34,997 nt of DNA from Eubacterium sp. OM08-24 (GCF_003438075.1 NZ_QSTA01000012.1:24048-59044), one strand, 5' to 3'; positions 23,491-31,395 are shown, numbered from the stretch's first letter. The notes: a model not told the origin generated them from the letters alone. Numbers and translations: made by a program.

Positions 23491-24501
23491 ATGGCAAATT
23501 TTGAAAACTTAACTATTGAAAAGGGTATGTATCAGGCAAAGGGAAAAACACTTACAGATGTGCTCGAAACACTTGACCCGTCGGAAAATTACAAGGGTAC
23601 TCCGCTCGGCGGACTTGACGCTTTTTCAAGACAGCTCAAGCGCTTTGACATTAAGGTGAGCGGTGCAGGCAGTGACTGCGTTGAAAAGTTCTTTCAGTCA
23701 TCTGATTCCTCGGCGCTTTTCCCTGAATATGTAAGTCGTGCGGTAAGACAGGGTATGGAGAGGGCAGACATTCTCCCTCAGCTTGTGGCAACCGTTACAA
23801 ATATTGACGGTATGGATTACAGAAGCATTGAGTCGGATATGACAGACGATGACAAAACCTTAAAGCCTGTCGGCGAGGGAGCTGTTATTCCGCAGACAAA
23901 AATTAAGACGAGAGAAAACCTTGTAAAGCTCCATAAGCGTGGCAGAATGTTGGTTGCATCATACGAGGCGGTGAGATTTCAGCGCATTGACTTGTTTACC
24001 GTTACATTAAGACGAATCGGCGAATACATTGCGAGAGCTCAGCTCAAGGACGCTATTGATGTGCTTGTAAACGGTGACGGCAACGCAAACCCTGCCAAAA
24101 ATATTGCGTGCTCGGCAAGTGGTTCACTTACATATGACGACCTCTTAAAGTTGTGGTCGCAGCTTTCGCCTTATGAGCTTAACACCATTATTGCGCCGAC
24201 CGAGGCGATGCAGAAGCTGCTTTCTATGAGCGAGATGAAAGACGCTAACGCAGGTCTTGATTTTCAGGCAAGCGGTAGAATGATTACTCCTTTGGGCGCA
24301 TCTTTACTCCACGCACCCGAAATGACAGGCAAAAAGATTATTGGTCTTGATAAAAACTGCGCACTCGAAATGGTGCAGGCAGGTACTGTCAATACCGACT
24401 ATGACAAGCTCATTGACCGTCAGCTTGAGCGTGCCGCAATCACCTGCACCGCAGGCTTTTCTAAGATTTTTGCGGAGTCTGTAAAGACATTGTCTTACTG
24501 A
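23491..24501 (+). CDS. Major capsid protein (HK97 fold)
   Basis: A 336-aa shell protein, ribosome binding site AAGGAGGT. Order of features fits Mu/PBSX-type HK97 capsids: a helical N-arm to ~60, SALFPEYVSRAVRQGMERAD near 75-94, an extended E-loop-like part (YRSIESDMTDDDKTLKPVGEG), KTRENLVKLHKRGRMLVASYEAVRFQRIDLF for the spine helix region, and a C-terminal half with NTIIAPTEAMQKLL and an A-domain ending LIDRQLERAAITCTAGFSKIF. There is no large N-terminal scaffold domain, which agrees with a separate scaffold in the preceding gene. It is intact, so the cluster can make a shell. Confidence 0.9.
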   Translation: MANFENLTIEKGMYQAKGKTLTDVLETLDPSENYKGTPLGGLDAFSRQLKRFDIKVSGAGSDCVEKFFQSSDSSALFPEYVSRAVRQGMERADILPQLVATVTNIDGMDYRSIESDMTDDDKTLKPVGEGAVIPQTKIKTRENLVKLHKRGRMLVASYEAVRFQRIDLFTVTLRRIGEYIARAQLKDAIDVLVNGDGNANPAKNIACSASGSLTYDDLLKLWSQLSPYELNTIIAPTEAMQKLLSMSEMKDANAGLDFQASGRMITPLGASLLHAPEMTGKKIIGLDKNCALEMVQAGTVNTDYDKLIDRQLERAAITCTAGFSKIFAESVKTLSY

Positions 24502-24513
24502 TGAGGTGGTAAT

Positions 24514-24873
24514 TTGAATACTGGCAGTATTGTAGAAAAGTTTGAACTGCTTTCGGGAACAGAAAGCGGCGACTCGCTTAAATGGCGGAGCATTATTGAT
24601 GACGCCTGTGCCTATGTGTATTCAAGAATTACCAAAAAGCAATTAACCTATAACGATGAGCGCAGACTTGAGCTTTTGTGTGCTGTGTATGCTTACAGAC
24701 TGTATGCAATGTGCGGCAAAAGCGAGGCTACTTCCTTTAAGGCAGGAGATGTTACTGTGACATCTCCTGCCAACGAGGCAGAAAGAGCTGAAAAACTGTG
24801 GCAGGACCAGCTTATAAAATGCTCGGATTTGGTAAGGAAAGAGGGATTTTTGCTTAGGAGAGTGGTAATTTGA
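24514..24873 (+). CDS. Head-tail connector protein, gp6-like
   Basis: A 119-aa, mostly helical protein with TTG start after GAGGTGG. The order capsid-connector-head closure is standard. Features: KWRSIIDDACAYVYSRI and RRLELLCAVYAYRLYAMCGKSEATSFKAGDVTVTSPA, the small four-helix gp6/gp15-type adaptor pattern, with a conserved-looking GDVTV. It attaches to the portal and extends the channel. It overlaps the next gene by 4 nt (TTGA), implying coupled translation. Family level is by size, place and pattern. Confidence 0.75.
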   Translation: MNTGSIVEKFELLSGTESGDSLKWRSIIDDACAYVYSRITKKQLTYNDERRLELLCAVYAYRLYAMCGKSEATSFKAGDVTVTSPANEAERAEKLWQDQLIKCSDLVRKEGFLLRRVVI

Positions 24874-25226
24874 AAATATACGGCAAAATAGGCAGGCTTA
24901 TTGACCGATACGGTATGGACATTACGGTTGACAATGCTAAGGCAAGGGCGTTTATACAGCCGATAAGATACAACAGAAAGTATTACGGACTTACCGAGCG
25001 CAAGGTTGCAGGCGGTGTTACAAATGAAAGATTTTTGTATATCGGCAAGCCTGAAACAAGGCTTTTTTGCGACAAAAGTGTAATAGAAACCGCAGACGGT
25101 AAATATATTGTTAGGAGATGCGATATTTATCGTATGAGCGGGCGTGGCGTATATACATATGCTGTGCTTGCTCCTTGCGGTGAGGTATTGGAGGATGAGT
25201 ATGAATCAGATAACTACACAACTTAA
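24870..25226 (+). CDS. Head-closure / head-tail adaptor protein (XkdH-like)
   Basis: A 118-aa, beta-rich protein; TTG start overlapping the previous stop, ribosome binding site AGGAGAG. The sequence runs GKIGRLIDRYGMDITVDN, ARAFIQPIRYNRKYYG, then FLYIGKPETRLFCDKSVIETADGKYIVRRCDIYRM. The turn-rich strand pattern with YIVRR..I near the end is like the SPP1 gp16/XkdH-type stopper proteins that close the filled head and receive the tail. Assignment is by position, size and strand pattern. It overlaps the following gene by 26 nt. Confidence 0.65.
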   Translation: MKIYGKIGRLIDRYGMDITVDNAKARAFIQPIRYNRKYYGLTERKVAGGVTNERFLYIGKPETRLFCDKSVIETADGKYIVRRCDIYRMSGRGVYTYAVLAPCGEVLEDEYESDNYTT

Positions 25227-25632
25227 CCGAATTATTGCAAGGCTTAAGCTAAACGAAAAGCTGTCAAAGGTTAAGTTTATCAGAGAGCATGGCAACCATA
25301 GTGCAGAGGTAAATTTAACAGAATTTCTTGCTGTGGTTGCCGTAACCGATACTTCGCTTTCAAAAAAGTTTGTGGGGGACTATCTTTCTCCCACTGTGAA
25401 GGGCGAACGCTTTGTGGCAAAGGTGCAGATATTTGTTTATGCCCCGTCAAGTGAAAACGGAAACGGTCTTTCTGAGGTTACCTGCGAGATTTTGCAGGGG
25501 CTTAAAAAGGCAGATACCGAAAAGATAATTTATGATACTTCGGTATCGGCTATTGACTTTGACAACGATATGAACGCAATTTACAGGAAAGTTGAATTTA
25601 CCATGGAATTTTGCTTGTGCGAGGAGGTTTAG
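25201..25632 (+). CDS. Tail-completion/terminator-like protein
   Basis: A 143-aa protein from ATG 25201, 6 nt after GGAGG inside the previous gene (an ATG at 25195 is too close). A helical N-terminus (ITTQLNRIIARLKLNEKLSKVK) is followed by strands and a helix (FVAKVQIFVYAPSSENG, LSEVTCEILQGLKKADTEK) and a last strand (VEFTMEFCLCEEV). This is the fold order of tail-terminator proteins (gpU/XkdI type), which cap the tube at the head side. In contractile phages the sheath gene normally comes next; here it does not. Confidence 0.6.
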   Translation: MNQITTQLNRIIARLKLNEKLSKVKFIREHGNHSAEVNLTEFLAVVAVTDTSLSKKFVGDYLSPTVKGERFVAKVQIFVYAPSSENGNGLSEVTCEILQGLKKADTEKIIYDTSVSAIDFDNDMNAIYRKVEFTMEFCLCEEV

Positions 25633-25634
25633 CT

Positions 25635-25994
25635 TTGAGGGAATTTTTAAAGGGAGAGGATATTACCGTGCTTAAAAACGGCAATATCCTCGGAGGAATA
25701 ATAAGCGTGGAAACTCAGAAAAACAGCACTGTTTACGGGGTAAAACAGTATTTGAGCGATGATGTGTGCTGTTCGCATACAAAGGACGGCTACACCGTTA
25801 CCATTGAAATGAATGTACCGAGCAGGGACGGGTTTTTAAAGGAAAGCAGAATGAACAGCATTGAGGTGAGAAGTGAGGCAGGGAGTGAAATTTATAAAAA
25901 CTGCACTGTAAAAAGCGCTTGGAGCAGGCATAGCGCAGGTGATTTTTCTATACTGAAAATGGTGCTGAGCTGTGAGAAAAGAGAGGTTACATAA
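25635..25994 (+). CDS. Tail-tube-like protein
   Basis: A 119-aa protein with TTG start at 25635, 6 nt after GAGGAGGT. The sequence has the beta-sandwich look of tube proteins: FLKGEDITVLKNGNILGGII, then SVETQKNSTVYGVKQYLSDD, TKDGYTVTIEMNVPS, and a final KSAWSRHSAGDFSILKMVLS where tube proteins have a W/S-x-x-G-strand motif. Its size is near Mu gpM (118 aa). It could alternatively be a baseplate initiator that only resembles tube protein. No sheath precedes it and no tape measure follows, so any tail must be very short or use length control from elsewhere. Confidence 0.5.
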   Translation: MREFLKGEDITVLKNGNILGGIISVETQKNSTVYGVKQYLSDDVCCSHTKDGYTVTIEMNVPSRDGFLKESRMNSIEVRSEAGSEIYKNCTVKSAWSRHSAGDFSILKMVLSCEKREVT

Positions 25995-26122
25995 TGGAGT
26001 ATAAAGAGAACGATTTGGTGCTTGATGTGGGACAGGCTGAAAGCATAAGCGAGGAGATTGAAAGAGAGAGCAGACGATACAGTTACGGATTTACCGAGGA
26101 AGAAGAGGCAAGGGAAAGATGA
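25994..26122 (+). CDS. 42-aa acidic protein in the tape-measure position
   Basis: The ATG overlaps the previous stop (TAATG) and the stop overlaps the next start (ATGA), so it is coupled on both sides and very likely translated. It begins MEYKENDLVLDVGQAESIS and continues as a charged helix rich in Glu and Arg, ending EEEEARER. In PBSX-like tails this interval holds a tail assembly chaperone (with frameshift) and a >1000-codon tape measure; only these 42 codons remain. I see no slippery heptamer. It may be a chaperone remnant or a new short adaptor; the family is not recognised. Confidence 0.65.
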   Translation: MEYKENDLVLDVGQAESISEEIERESRRYSYGFTEEEEARER

Positions 26123-26637
26123 CGCTTGTACCGATGAGATTTAAAAATTATGAATGGCGATACAATCCTGAGGAGATTAGCTTTGAGTGCGAAAAGAATG
26201 TGCGAGAACTTGACTCGCCAAAGGGTACGGCATATGTGCAGAACCTCGGCAGAAAAAACAGACTGATAAAGGGCAAGGGTCAGCTTTGCGGTGAGGATTG
26301 TCACGAGCAGTTTGAAAAATTGTGGGAAGTGTTTGCAGAGGGTACGGTCGGCGTACTTGCCCTGCCGTTTATAAAGCCTGTGTATGCGGTGTTTGAAAAA
26401 CTGACGGTAATCGGCGAGCCTGTGCCCGATATGCTTACATACAGCTTTGTGTTCAGAGAAACTATGGAGAGCGAAAGGGCGGAAATTCAGACTCAGTGCA
26501 TTGCAGGGAAAAATGAGTGCCTGTGGGATATTTCATATAGAACAAGGTTGGAAGTTGAAACGCTTTTAAATCTTAACCCTTGGATTAAACAGGCGGACGA
26601 GCAGTTGCAGGAGGGCAGGGTGATAAGACTTTGCTGA
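26119..26637 (+). CDS. Baseplate hub/tube-initiation protein with C-terminal LysM (XkdP-like)
   Basis: A 172-aa protein. The N-terminal ~120 residues (MRFKNYEWRYNPEEISFEC ... EQFEKLWEVFAEGTVGVLAL ... VPDMLTYSFVFRE) look like the tail-tip domain of XkdP and related hub proteins. The C-terminal ~45 residues (CLWDISYRTRLEVETLLNLNPWIKQA to GRVIRLC) form a LysM-like motif, which in this family sits in the tail tip and is thought to bind cell wall or other tail proteins. It overlaps the neighbours by 4 nt upstream and 7 nt downstream. XkdP of PBSX is longer (~235 aa), so this is a compact version. Confidence 0.78.
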   Translation: MTLVPMRFKNYEWRYNPEEISFECEKNVRELDSPKGTAYVQNLGRKNRLIKGKGQLCGEDCHEQFEKLWEVFAEGTVGVLALPFIKPVYAVFEKLTVIGEPVPDMLTYSFVFRETMESERAEIQTQCIAGKNECLWDISYRTRLEVETLLNLNPWIKQADEQLQEGRVIRLC

Positions 26638-27557
26638 GCTTTAGGATAACTACAAGGCAGGGCGAAATGCTTTTGCCGTCACCTATTGCTGTGGTGTATA
26701 ACAGCGAATTTTCTGTGCCGGCCGATGATGTAACGCTTGAGATTCCGTATGTTAAAGGATGCGAGGACGGAGATTTTCTTTTAGGCTATGAAAACTCAAG
26801 CCTTGTGTTCAAGGGGCAGATTGATGAGATTGTCACTTTGAAAAGCTCGAATAAAATCACTGTAAAAATTACCGCACGAAGTATGGCAGGCATTTTGCTC
26901 GACAACGAGGCAGAACCTTGCATTTATTTTAATGCGTCATCATCTGTGATTTTTGAAAGGCATTTAAAGCCGTTTGGCTTTGCTGATTTTGAGGGCGACA
27001 ACGAGCCGTATTTTGGATATTTAAAAATCAGCAAGGGTATGAGCCAGTGGCAGGTTTTTGAAAATTACTGTGTGAATAAATACGGCAGGAGTCCGAGAAT
27101 TACAGGTGACGGCAGGGTATTGCTCAACGGAATTTCAGACAAAGAGGTGCTGTGCTTTGGTAAAAACGAAAGCTATGATTACACCTCGGCAGAAAAGAAG
27201 ATAAAGCGCTACAAGGTGATTTCTGAGGTAAGGCTAAAGGTTGTGCAGGGCAACAGATACGGCAGTGCAATAAAAAACAGCCTTGCAGACACAAGGCTTG
27301 TACGCAGAAGATATGTGGACGCACTCAACGGCGGCGGCTCTGTGGGTACGGCGGACAGAATTATAAAAAAGAGCAATGAAAATGCCTTTGAGGTTGTGCT
27401 TACCTGCCCGTACAGGCTGATGTGCGAGGTCGGCAGAAAAGCCAAACTGAGGGATGAAACATTGGGGAGCTTTGACGGACTGTATGTGCATAAGTTGAGA
27501 TACACCTCGGACAGTTCGGGCGAAAAAACGGTTATTACACTTAAAAAGGAGATTTGA
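26631..27557 (+). CDS. Baseplate hub protein, gpD/gp27 family (XkdQ-like)
   Basis: A 308-aa protein starting at TTG 26631 inside the end of the LysM gene. Beta-rich N-terminal half (FRITTRQGEMLLPSPIAVVY, SLVFKGQIDEIVTLKSSN, KITARSMAGILLDNEAEP), then the helical/LysM-like insertion region (SKGMSQWQVFENYCVNKYG) and a final strand-rich part (YDYTSAEKKIKRYKVISEV ... LYVHKLRYTSDSSGEKTVI). This is the order in late-control gpD and gp27-type hubs, which form the trimer between tube and spike. RSMAGILLDNEA is the usual family signature. It is two nt before the spike gene. Confidence 0.82.
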   Translation: MLSFRITTRQGEMLLPSPIAVVYNSEFSVPADDVTLEIPYVKGCEDGDFLLGYENSSLVFKGQIDEIVTLKSSNKITVKITARSMAGILLDNEAEPCIYFNASSSVIFERHLKPFGFADFEGDNEPYFGYLKISKGMSQWQVFENYCVNKYGRSPRITGDGRVLLNGISDKEVLCFGKNESYDYTSAEKKIKRYKVISEVRLKVVQGNRYGSAIKNSLADTRLVRRRYVDALNGGGSVGTADRIIKKSNENAFEVVLTCPYRLMCEVGRKAKLRDETLGSFDGLYVHKLRYTSDSSGEKTVITLKKEI

Positions 27558-27558
27558 T

Positions 27559-27897
27559 ATGTGGATTGCGGAGAATTTAAGTAAAAATACAATCAACAAG
27601 CCAACGGCAGAGAGCGGAAATGTTGTTATGAGCGAGATAGGCAGAAACGCACTTGTGGCATCGGGTGTGCATAGCGGTTTTAATTTTGTTACACCTTACG
27701 GCATTTATTCTATTCCGCCCGTAAATGAAAAGGCGGTGGTACTTCCGCTTGCGGATATGGAGGTTTGCGTGGGAGTTATTTCTGAGATTTCTACGGTAGA
27801 GCCGGGGGAAATCTTATTGAAGTCAAAGGGCGGTGCAGAGGTGTACCTTAAAAATGACGGCTCGGTATATATTAACGGAGTAAAGGTTGGTGAATGA
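27559..27897 (+). CDS. Baseplate spike protein, gpV-like
   Basis: A 112-aa protein with GGAGA ribosome binding site. An OB-fold-like N-terminal part (VTPYGIYSIPPVNEKAVVLP followed by ADMEVCVGVISE) is followed by beta-strands ending AEVYLKNDGSVYINGVKVGE. That last stretch is the LK.DGSVxING pattern that ends many gpV/VgrG-like spikes and forms the beta-helical tip. It is about half the usual length, so this would be a short spike; no metal-binding HxH tip motif is present. The next gene starts inside its last codons. Function: membrane-piercing point of the baseplate. Confidence 0.72.
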   Translation: MWIAENLSKNTINKPTAESGNVVMSEIGRNALVASGVHSGFNFVTPYGIYSIPPVNEKAVVLPLADMEVCVGVISEISTVEPGEILLKSKGGAEVYLKNDGSVYINGVKVGE

Positions 27898-28240
27898 TAC
27901 GGACACACTGATTAAAAACAGGGATATTGCTGTGGACAGCGGCGGCAGATATGTACATATTTCGGGTGACGAGGAGATTTTGCAAAAGGCATATATAAGC
28001 ATTTGCGCAAGGCTTGGCGGCTTTGTGTATAACAGAGAGATTGGCTGTGAGCTTTGCGCAGCAGACTTTGCCGATGAGAATTTTGCGGAAAAGTTAAATT
28101 TGATTATGGCGCAGGCACTTGCGGATTATCCAAAGGTAAAGGCTGAGGTTGTGGCTGTGCGCAAGCCGAAATTCAGCATAAGATTAAGCTGTAACGGCAG
28201 TGAGAGAAGGGAGATTATTAATACCAATGATTACATATGA
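27887..28240 (+). CDS. Baseplate wedge protein, gp25/gpW-like
   Basis: A 117-aa protein (TTG 27887 or GTG 27890). Typical gp25-like pattern: an N-terminal unstructured strand (DIAVDSGGRYVHISGDEEI), the conserved LQKAYISICARLGGFVYNRE (the family's L.r.gef.f.pefG stretch), then LNLIMAQALADYPKVKAEVVAV and a C-terminal strand. Gp25 links hub, wedge and, in contractile phages, the first sheath ring. Having it without a sheath gene is unexpected. It overlaps the spike gene and the gpJ gene. Confidence 0.8.
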   Translation: MVNDTDTLIKNRDIAVDSGGRYVHISGDEEILQKAYISICARLGGFVYNREIGCELCAADFADENFAEKLNLIMAQALADYPKVKAEVVAVRKPKFSIRLSCNGSERREIINTNDYI

Positions 28241-29285
28241 TGAAATATACAACAAGATGAGGTCGGAGTTTGAGGTGCAGAGCCGTTTTGATTTTGACGA
28301 AAAGAGCGATGCGGATATAAGAATAAGGGTGCTTGCAGGAGAAATATTTAATGCTATGACGAGCATTGAATGGCTGAAAAGACAAATGTTTGTGGCAACG
28401 GCAACGGGAGAGTACCTCGACTATTTTGCATCGCAAAGGGGAATTGAGCGCAAAAAGGCGCAAAAGGCGCAGGGCGAAATTACATTTTTTATCAACGAGC
28501 CTGCCGAAAACAGTATTTTTATTCCAACGGGCAGTATGGTGGCTACGGCAGACGCAGAACCTGTCAGATATGTTACCACCGAGGACGCCAAAATTACGGC
28601 AGGCAATACGCTTGTGAGTGTGTCGGCTCAGGCAGATGTGGCAGGCAGAAAATCAAATATTCCGATAGGCAGTGCAAAAATTATTGTGTCTGCACCGGCG
28701 GAAATTAATTATGCGTACAACAGAGAACCGTTTGAAAACGGTTGTGATGAGGAAACTGATGACGAGCTCAGGGAGAGAATAAAGGCGAGTTTTCTTGTGC
28801 CGTCAAACGGAACGAACAAGGCATATTACGAAAAACTTGCGCTCAGTGTATCGGGAATTACCAAGGCAGGCGTGATTGCAAAGCAGAGAGGTACAGGCAC
28901 TGTTGATGTGTATGTGAGTAACGGAGAAAACTCGCCTACGGCAGCGGCAGTGGCTGAGGCTCAGAAACTTATTGCAAAAAACAGAGAGCTGAATGTTGAT
29001 GTAAGAGTTGCGGCGGCGCAGGCTAAAAGGGTTAATATGTCGGTTGTGGTGTATGCAAAAGGCGGATACATAAGAAACGATATTGTCGATATATGCACGC
29101 AGGTTTTTAAGGATTACTTAAATGAAATTGAGATTGGCGGAACTATGTATGCGGCAGAGGTCGGAAAAAGGCTGATGAACAGCGGTTGTATTCGTTCGTA
29201 TAAATTTGCAACGAACTTTATTGACAACAGCGCAACGGCGGCGCAGGTGTTTTCGGCAGGTACGGTAAATATTGAGGTGAAATAA
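28227..29285 (+). CDS. Baseplate wedge protein, gpJ family (XkdT-like)
   Basis: A 352-aa protein from ATG 28227, inside the end of the gp25-like gene. Clear baseplate_J features: ADIRIRVLAGEIFNAMTSIEW and GEYLDYFASQRGIERK near the N-terminus, GEITFF with IFIPTGSMVATADAEPVRYVT (first beta domain), then DDELRERIKASFLVPSNGTN KAYYEKLAL, GVIAKQRGTGTVDVYV and a C-terminal VNMSVVVYAKGG. All domains are present and length is normal (~350 aa). It forms the wedge arms that carry tail fibres. The Asp/Glu-rich loop at ~180 is family-typical. Confidence 0.92.
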   Translation: MITYDEIYNKMRSEFEVQSRFDFDEKSDADIRIRVLAGEIFNAMTSIEWLKRQMFVATATGEYLDYFASQRGIERKKAQKAQGEITFFINEPAENSIFIPTGSMVATADAEPVRYVTTEDAKITAGNTLVSVSAQADVAGRKSNIPIGSAKIIVSAPAEINYAYNREPFENGCDEETDDELRERIKASFLVPSNGTNKAYYEKLALSVSGITKAGVIAKQRGTGTVDVYVSNGENSPTAAAVAEAQKLIAKNRELNVDVRVAAAQAKRVNMSVVVYAKGGYIRNDIVDICTQVFKDYLNEIEIGGTMYAAEVGKRLMNSGCIRSYKFATNFIDNSATAAQVFSAGTVNIEVK

Positions 29286-29761
29286 TGAACAGCTTGGATT
29301 CAATGACAAAAAAGCTTGAAAATACTAAGATTTATGCAGTTAAGCCGGGCGGCAGAAATTATGCAGAGATAAAGGCATTTTCTGTCGGACTTGATATGAT
29401 TTTTAATGAACTTGACGAGATGCTCAGGGAATACTATATAGATACGGCGCAAAGCTACGGACTTACCGAACGGGAAAGATTTACAGGCGCAGTGAGAGAT
29501 GATTTGAGTATTGAGAAAAGACGGGAACTTTTAAAGATAAGAGAGCAGACAAACGAGGAGTTTTGTACTCCCGAGGCATTTAATAAGATTTTGCAGGGAT
29601 ACGGACTTGGCGGCTTTGAGTTAATTGAAAATCCGCAGAAAAATGCCCTAACCGTAAAAATCTATGACGCATTAGATGAGCAAAACAAAGCGTGGGTTAA
29701 TAAAATGATAGAAAATGACTTTCCTGCTCACCTTGCAGTTACGGTTGATTTTGCAAGCTGA
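29285..29761 (+). CDS. Tail protein gpI-like (YmfQ/XkdU, DUF2313)
   Basis: A 158-aa protein; ATG overlaps the gpJ stop. Features: LGLS-like turn replaced by QSYGLTERERFTGAVRDDLS near 55-75, IEKRRELLKIREQ, FNKILQGYGLGGFELIENPQ and a C-terminal VNKMIENDFPAHLAVTVDF, the usual YmfQ end. GpI finishes the baseplate wedge and is normally followed by tail-fibre and lysis genes. Here the cluster stops with a terminator, so fibre and lysis functions must come from elsewhere. Confidence 0.85.
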   Translation: MNSLDSMTKKLENTKIYAVKPGGRNYAEIKAFSVGLDMIFNELDEMLREYYIDTAQSYGLTERERFTGAVRDDLSIEKRRELLKIREQTNEEFCTPEAFNKILQGYGLGGFELIENPQKNALTVKIYDALDEQNKAWVNKMIENDFPAHLAVTVDFAS

Positions 29762-29876
29762 TTTTAAGGGCGAACGGTAAAGTGTGGTTCGGCTTACTTT
29801 AGTCAAGCGACAGAATATTAAATAACAAAAAATTTGAGCGGTAAACCACAACCCACCACTCATTAAAATACAAACA

Positions 29877-29924
29877 AAAAAACACTCCTATCGGTAATGG
29901 TTACTGATAGGAGTGTAATTTTTT
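29877..29924. terminator. Bidirectional terminator ending the particle cluster and the CpXC gene
   Basis: An 11-bp perfect stem ACACTCCTATC/GATAGGAGTGT (29882-29892, 29906-29916) with A-run before and AATTTTTT after, so it works from both sides. The 29762-29876 interval before it holds no gene. Confidence 0.85.
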
Positions 29925-30621
29925 AATCCTCATTTAATTTTCTGACCTTTTCCATATGGCGGAAGTGCTTGTAGCGGTAGAGCACATTTTCTGCCCACTC
30001 TCGGTCAATCTTTATAAAGCCTCTCAGCTTTTTGTCTTTATATGCAAATTTATCTATAATTCCCTTTGACTTGCCGTAAATTTCAAGTCTAGCGGTCTGT
30101 ACATACGGCTCTTTGTCTTTGCCTGTAAAATATGTAAAGCCCATTGTGTTGGTTTCCCTGTCATACATAGACAAGTAACCCTCGTTTACTTCAATGTTGC
30201 CGAGCTTTTTGGATACCGTTTGGCTAATTGCGAGCTTTGTAAGCTCCACCGCCATATCGTCAAGTCCCGATTCAAAAATAAACAGCTTTTCCTTGAATGA
30301 GTTGAAGTTTGGCACAATTCGCTTGTTAATATTGCGCAGGTTGCTGTATTTGTTTTCAAGCTCGTCGTCGCAGAGTTGAAAACGATCTATTTTTGGAATA
30401 AGGTAAACCATAAAGCGGTTTTTCATATCGTTATATAAAAGCGGATAATTCAGCTTGGCTGTGTAGCCGCAGGACGGACATCTGAACGCAAACAATTCGC
30501 CGTCAAGCGCTCGCTTTCTTATTGTTTTATCTCGTGCAGGATTTATGCTTGTGTGGATTTCTGCTTTTACAAGCTCTCCACAACCCGGACACACTATTGC
30601 CTTTATTACCTTGTCCGACAT
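29923..30621 (-). CDS. CpXC-domain protein
   Basis: A 232-aa protein. It opens with a CpXC zinc-binding domain: CPGCGELVKAEIHTSIN at residues ~12-28 and FRCPSCGYTAKLNYPLLYND near 48-67, then MVYLIPKID. The family is common in gut Clostridia and of unknown function. After residue ~100 the sequence is a separate all-alpha/beta part with no motif that I recognise. There is no signal peptide. Single gene with its own promoter, convergent with the particle cluster and divergent from the next gene. Confidence 0.82.
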   Translation of the reverse strand: MSDKVIKAIVCPGCGELVKAEIHTSINPARDKTIRKRALDGELFAFRCPSCGYTAKLNYPLLYNDMKNRFMVYLIPKIDRFQLCDDELENKYSNLRNINKRIVPNFNSFKEKLFIFESGLDDMAVELTKLAISQTVSKKLGNIEVNEGYLSMYDRETNTMGFTYFTGKDKEPYVQTARLEIYGKSKGIIDKFAYKDKKLRGFIKIDREWAENVLYRYKHFRHMEKVRKLNED

Positions 30622-30644
30622 ATTTCAACACCTCTTTCTAAAAT

Positions 30645-30673
30645 ATTATATCAAACAAGTACATTTTTAACAA
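30645..30673 (-). promoter_or_regulatory. Promoter of the CpXC gene
   Basis: On the minus strand TTGTTA (30668-30673), 17-nt spacer, TATAAT (30645-30650). Confidence 0.65.
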
Positions 30674-30691
30674 GCAAATTCAAAAAAAATA

Positions 30692-30720
30692 TTGATTTTA
30701 TCTTTAATATCTGTCATAAT
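30692..30720 (+). promoter_or_regulatory. Promoter of the coiled-coil protein gene
   Basis: TTGATT (30692-30697), 17-nt spacer, CATAAT (30715-30720), about 50 nt before the start codon. Confidence 0.6.
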
Positions 30721-30771
30721 AATAGTGTTATAAAAACGGACCCGCATATATGCGTTAAAGGAGATATTACT

Positions 30772-31395
30772 ATGACTTTTTTTGATACTGTAAAGGGTAC
30801 AGTCAACACAGCGGCAGATACTATTTCTAATGTTACTCAGAACATTGTTGAAAAAAACCGTACAAATGCAAAGCTCAACCGCCTTCGTCTTATTATGAAA
30901 TGCGAAAGTGAGCTTATGAACAGAGCTTATATTGCGCTCGGCAAGTCTTTTTACGAAAATGCTAAAAAGGGCGAGAGTGTGTCTGAGGATCAGCAGAAAA
31001 AGCTGTTTGAGGTAATCGAAAATTCAAAGGCTAAGATTGCTAAGGCGAGAGAGTGCTACCGCCAGATTGTAGACAATTCAAACGATGTTTTTTACGGTAC
31101 ACCCGAAACTCAGCCAAAGCCTGAGTTTAAAAATGATGAGGTTGTTGACATTACAGTAGCTTGCTCAAACGAAAACGAATACAAAAGTTCACCTTTTGAG
31201 GCTCAGACAGAGCAGAAAGAGGAAGTTGCGGCAGAACAGCCAAAAACAGCCGAAGAAGTTAAGGCTGAGGAAAAAGACTCTGTTGACAAAGAGATGGAGG
31301 CTTTAAAGGCTTATGTAAATAAGTTATCTCAGAGAGATGCCAAGGACGAGAGCCTTGACGCTGATACAGAAACTGACGATACAGAGTTGTTTTAA
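30772..31395 (+). CDS. Small helical protein with acidic tail, unknown function
   Basis: A 207-aa protein from the ATG at 30772, preceded by AAAGGAG; the open frame extends upstream to 30553 but through promoter sequence, so the longer form is rejected. Residues 1-~105 are predicted helical (FFDTVKGTVNTAADTISNVT, an amphipathic start; then RLRLIMKCESELMNRAYIAL and KLFEVIENSKAKIAKARECY). The second half is Glu/Lys/Ala-rich and low complexity, ending TDDTELF. There is no signal peptide or membrane segment. The family is not recognised. Single-gene transcript with a terminator after it. Confidence 0.75.
   Translation: MTFFDTVKGTVNTAADTISNVTQNIVEKNRTNAKLNRLRLIMKCESELMNRAYIALGKSFYENAKKGESVSEDQQKKLFEVIENSKAKIAKARECYRQIVDNSNDVFYGTPETQPKPEFKNDEVVDITVACSNENEYKSSPFEAQTEQKEEVAAEQPKTAEEVKAEEKDSVDKEMEALKAYVNKLSQRDAKDESLDADTETDDTELF

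Noticed and set aside
25635..26640. Programmed frameshift as in tail assembly chaperones
   Set aside because: No slippery heptamer or second overlapping frame of useful length around the 42-codon gene.
18977..29924. Attachment-site repeats around the particle cluster
   Set aside because: I saw no direct repeat shared by the two flanks, no tRNA gene and no integrase, so integration as a standard prophage is not supported within the window.
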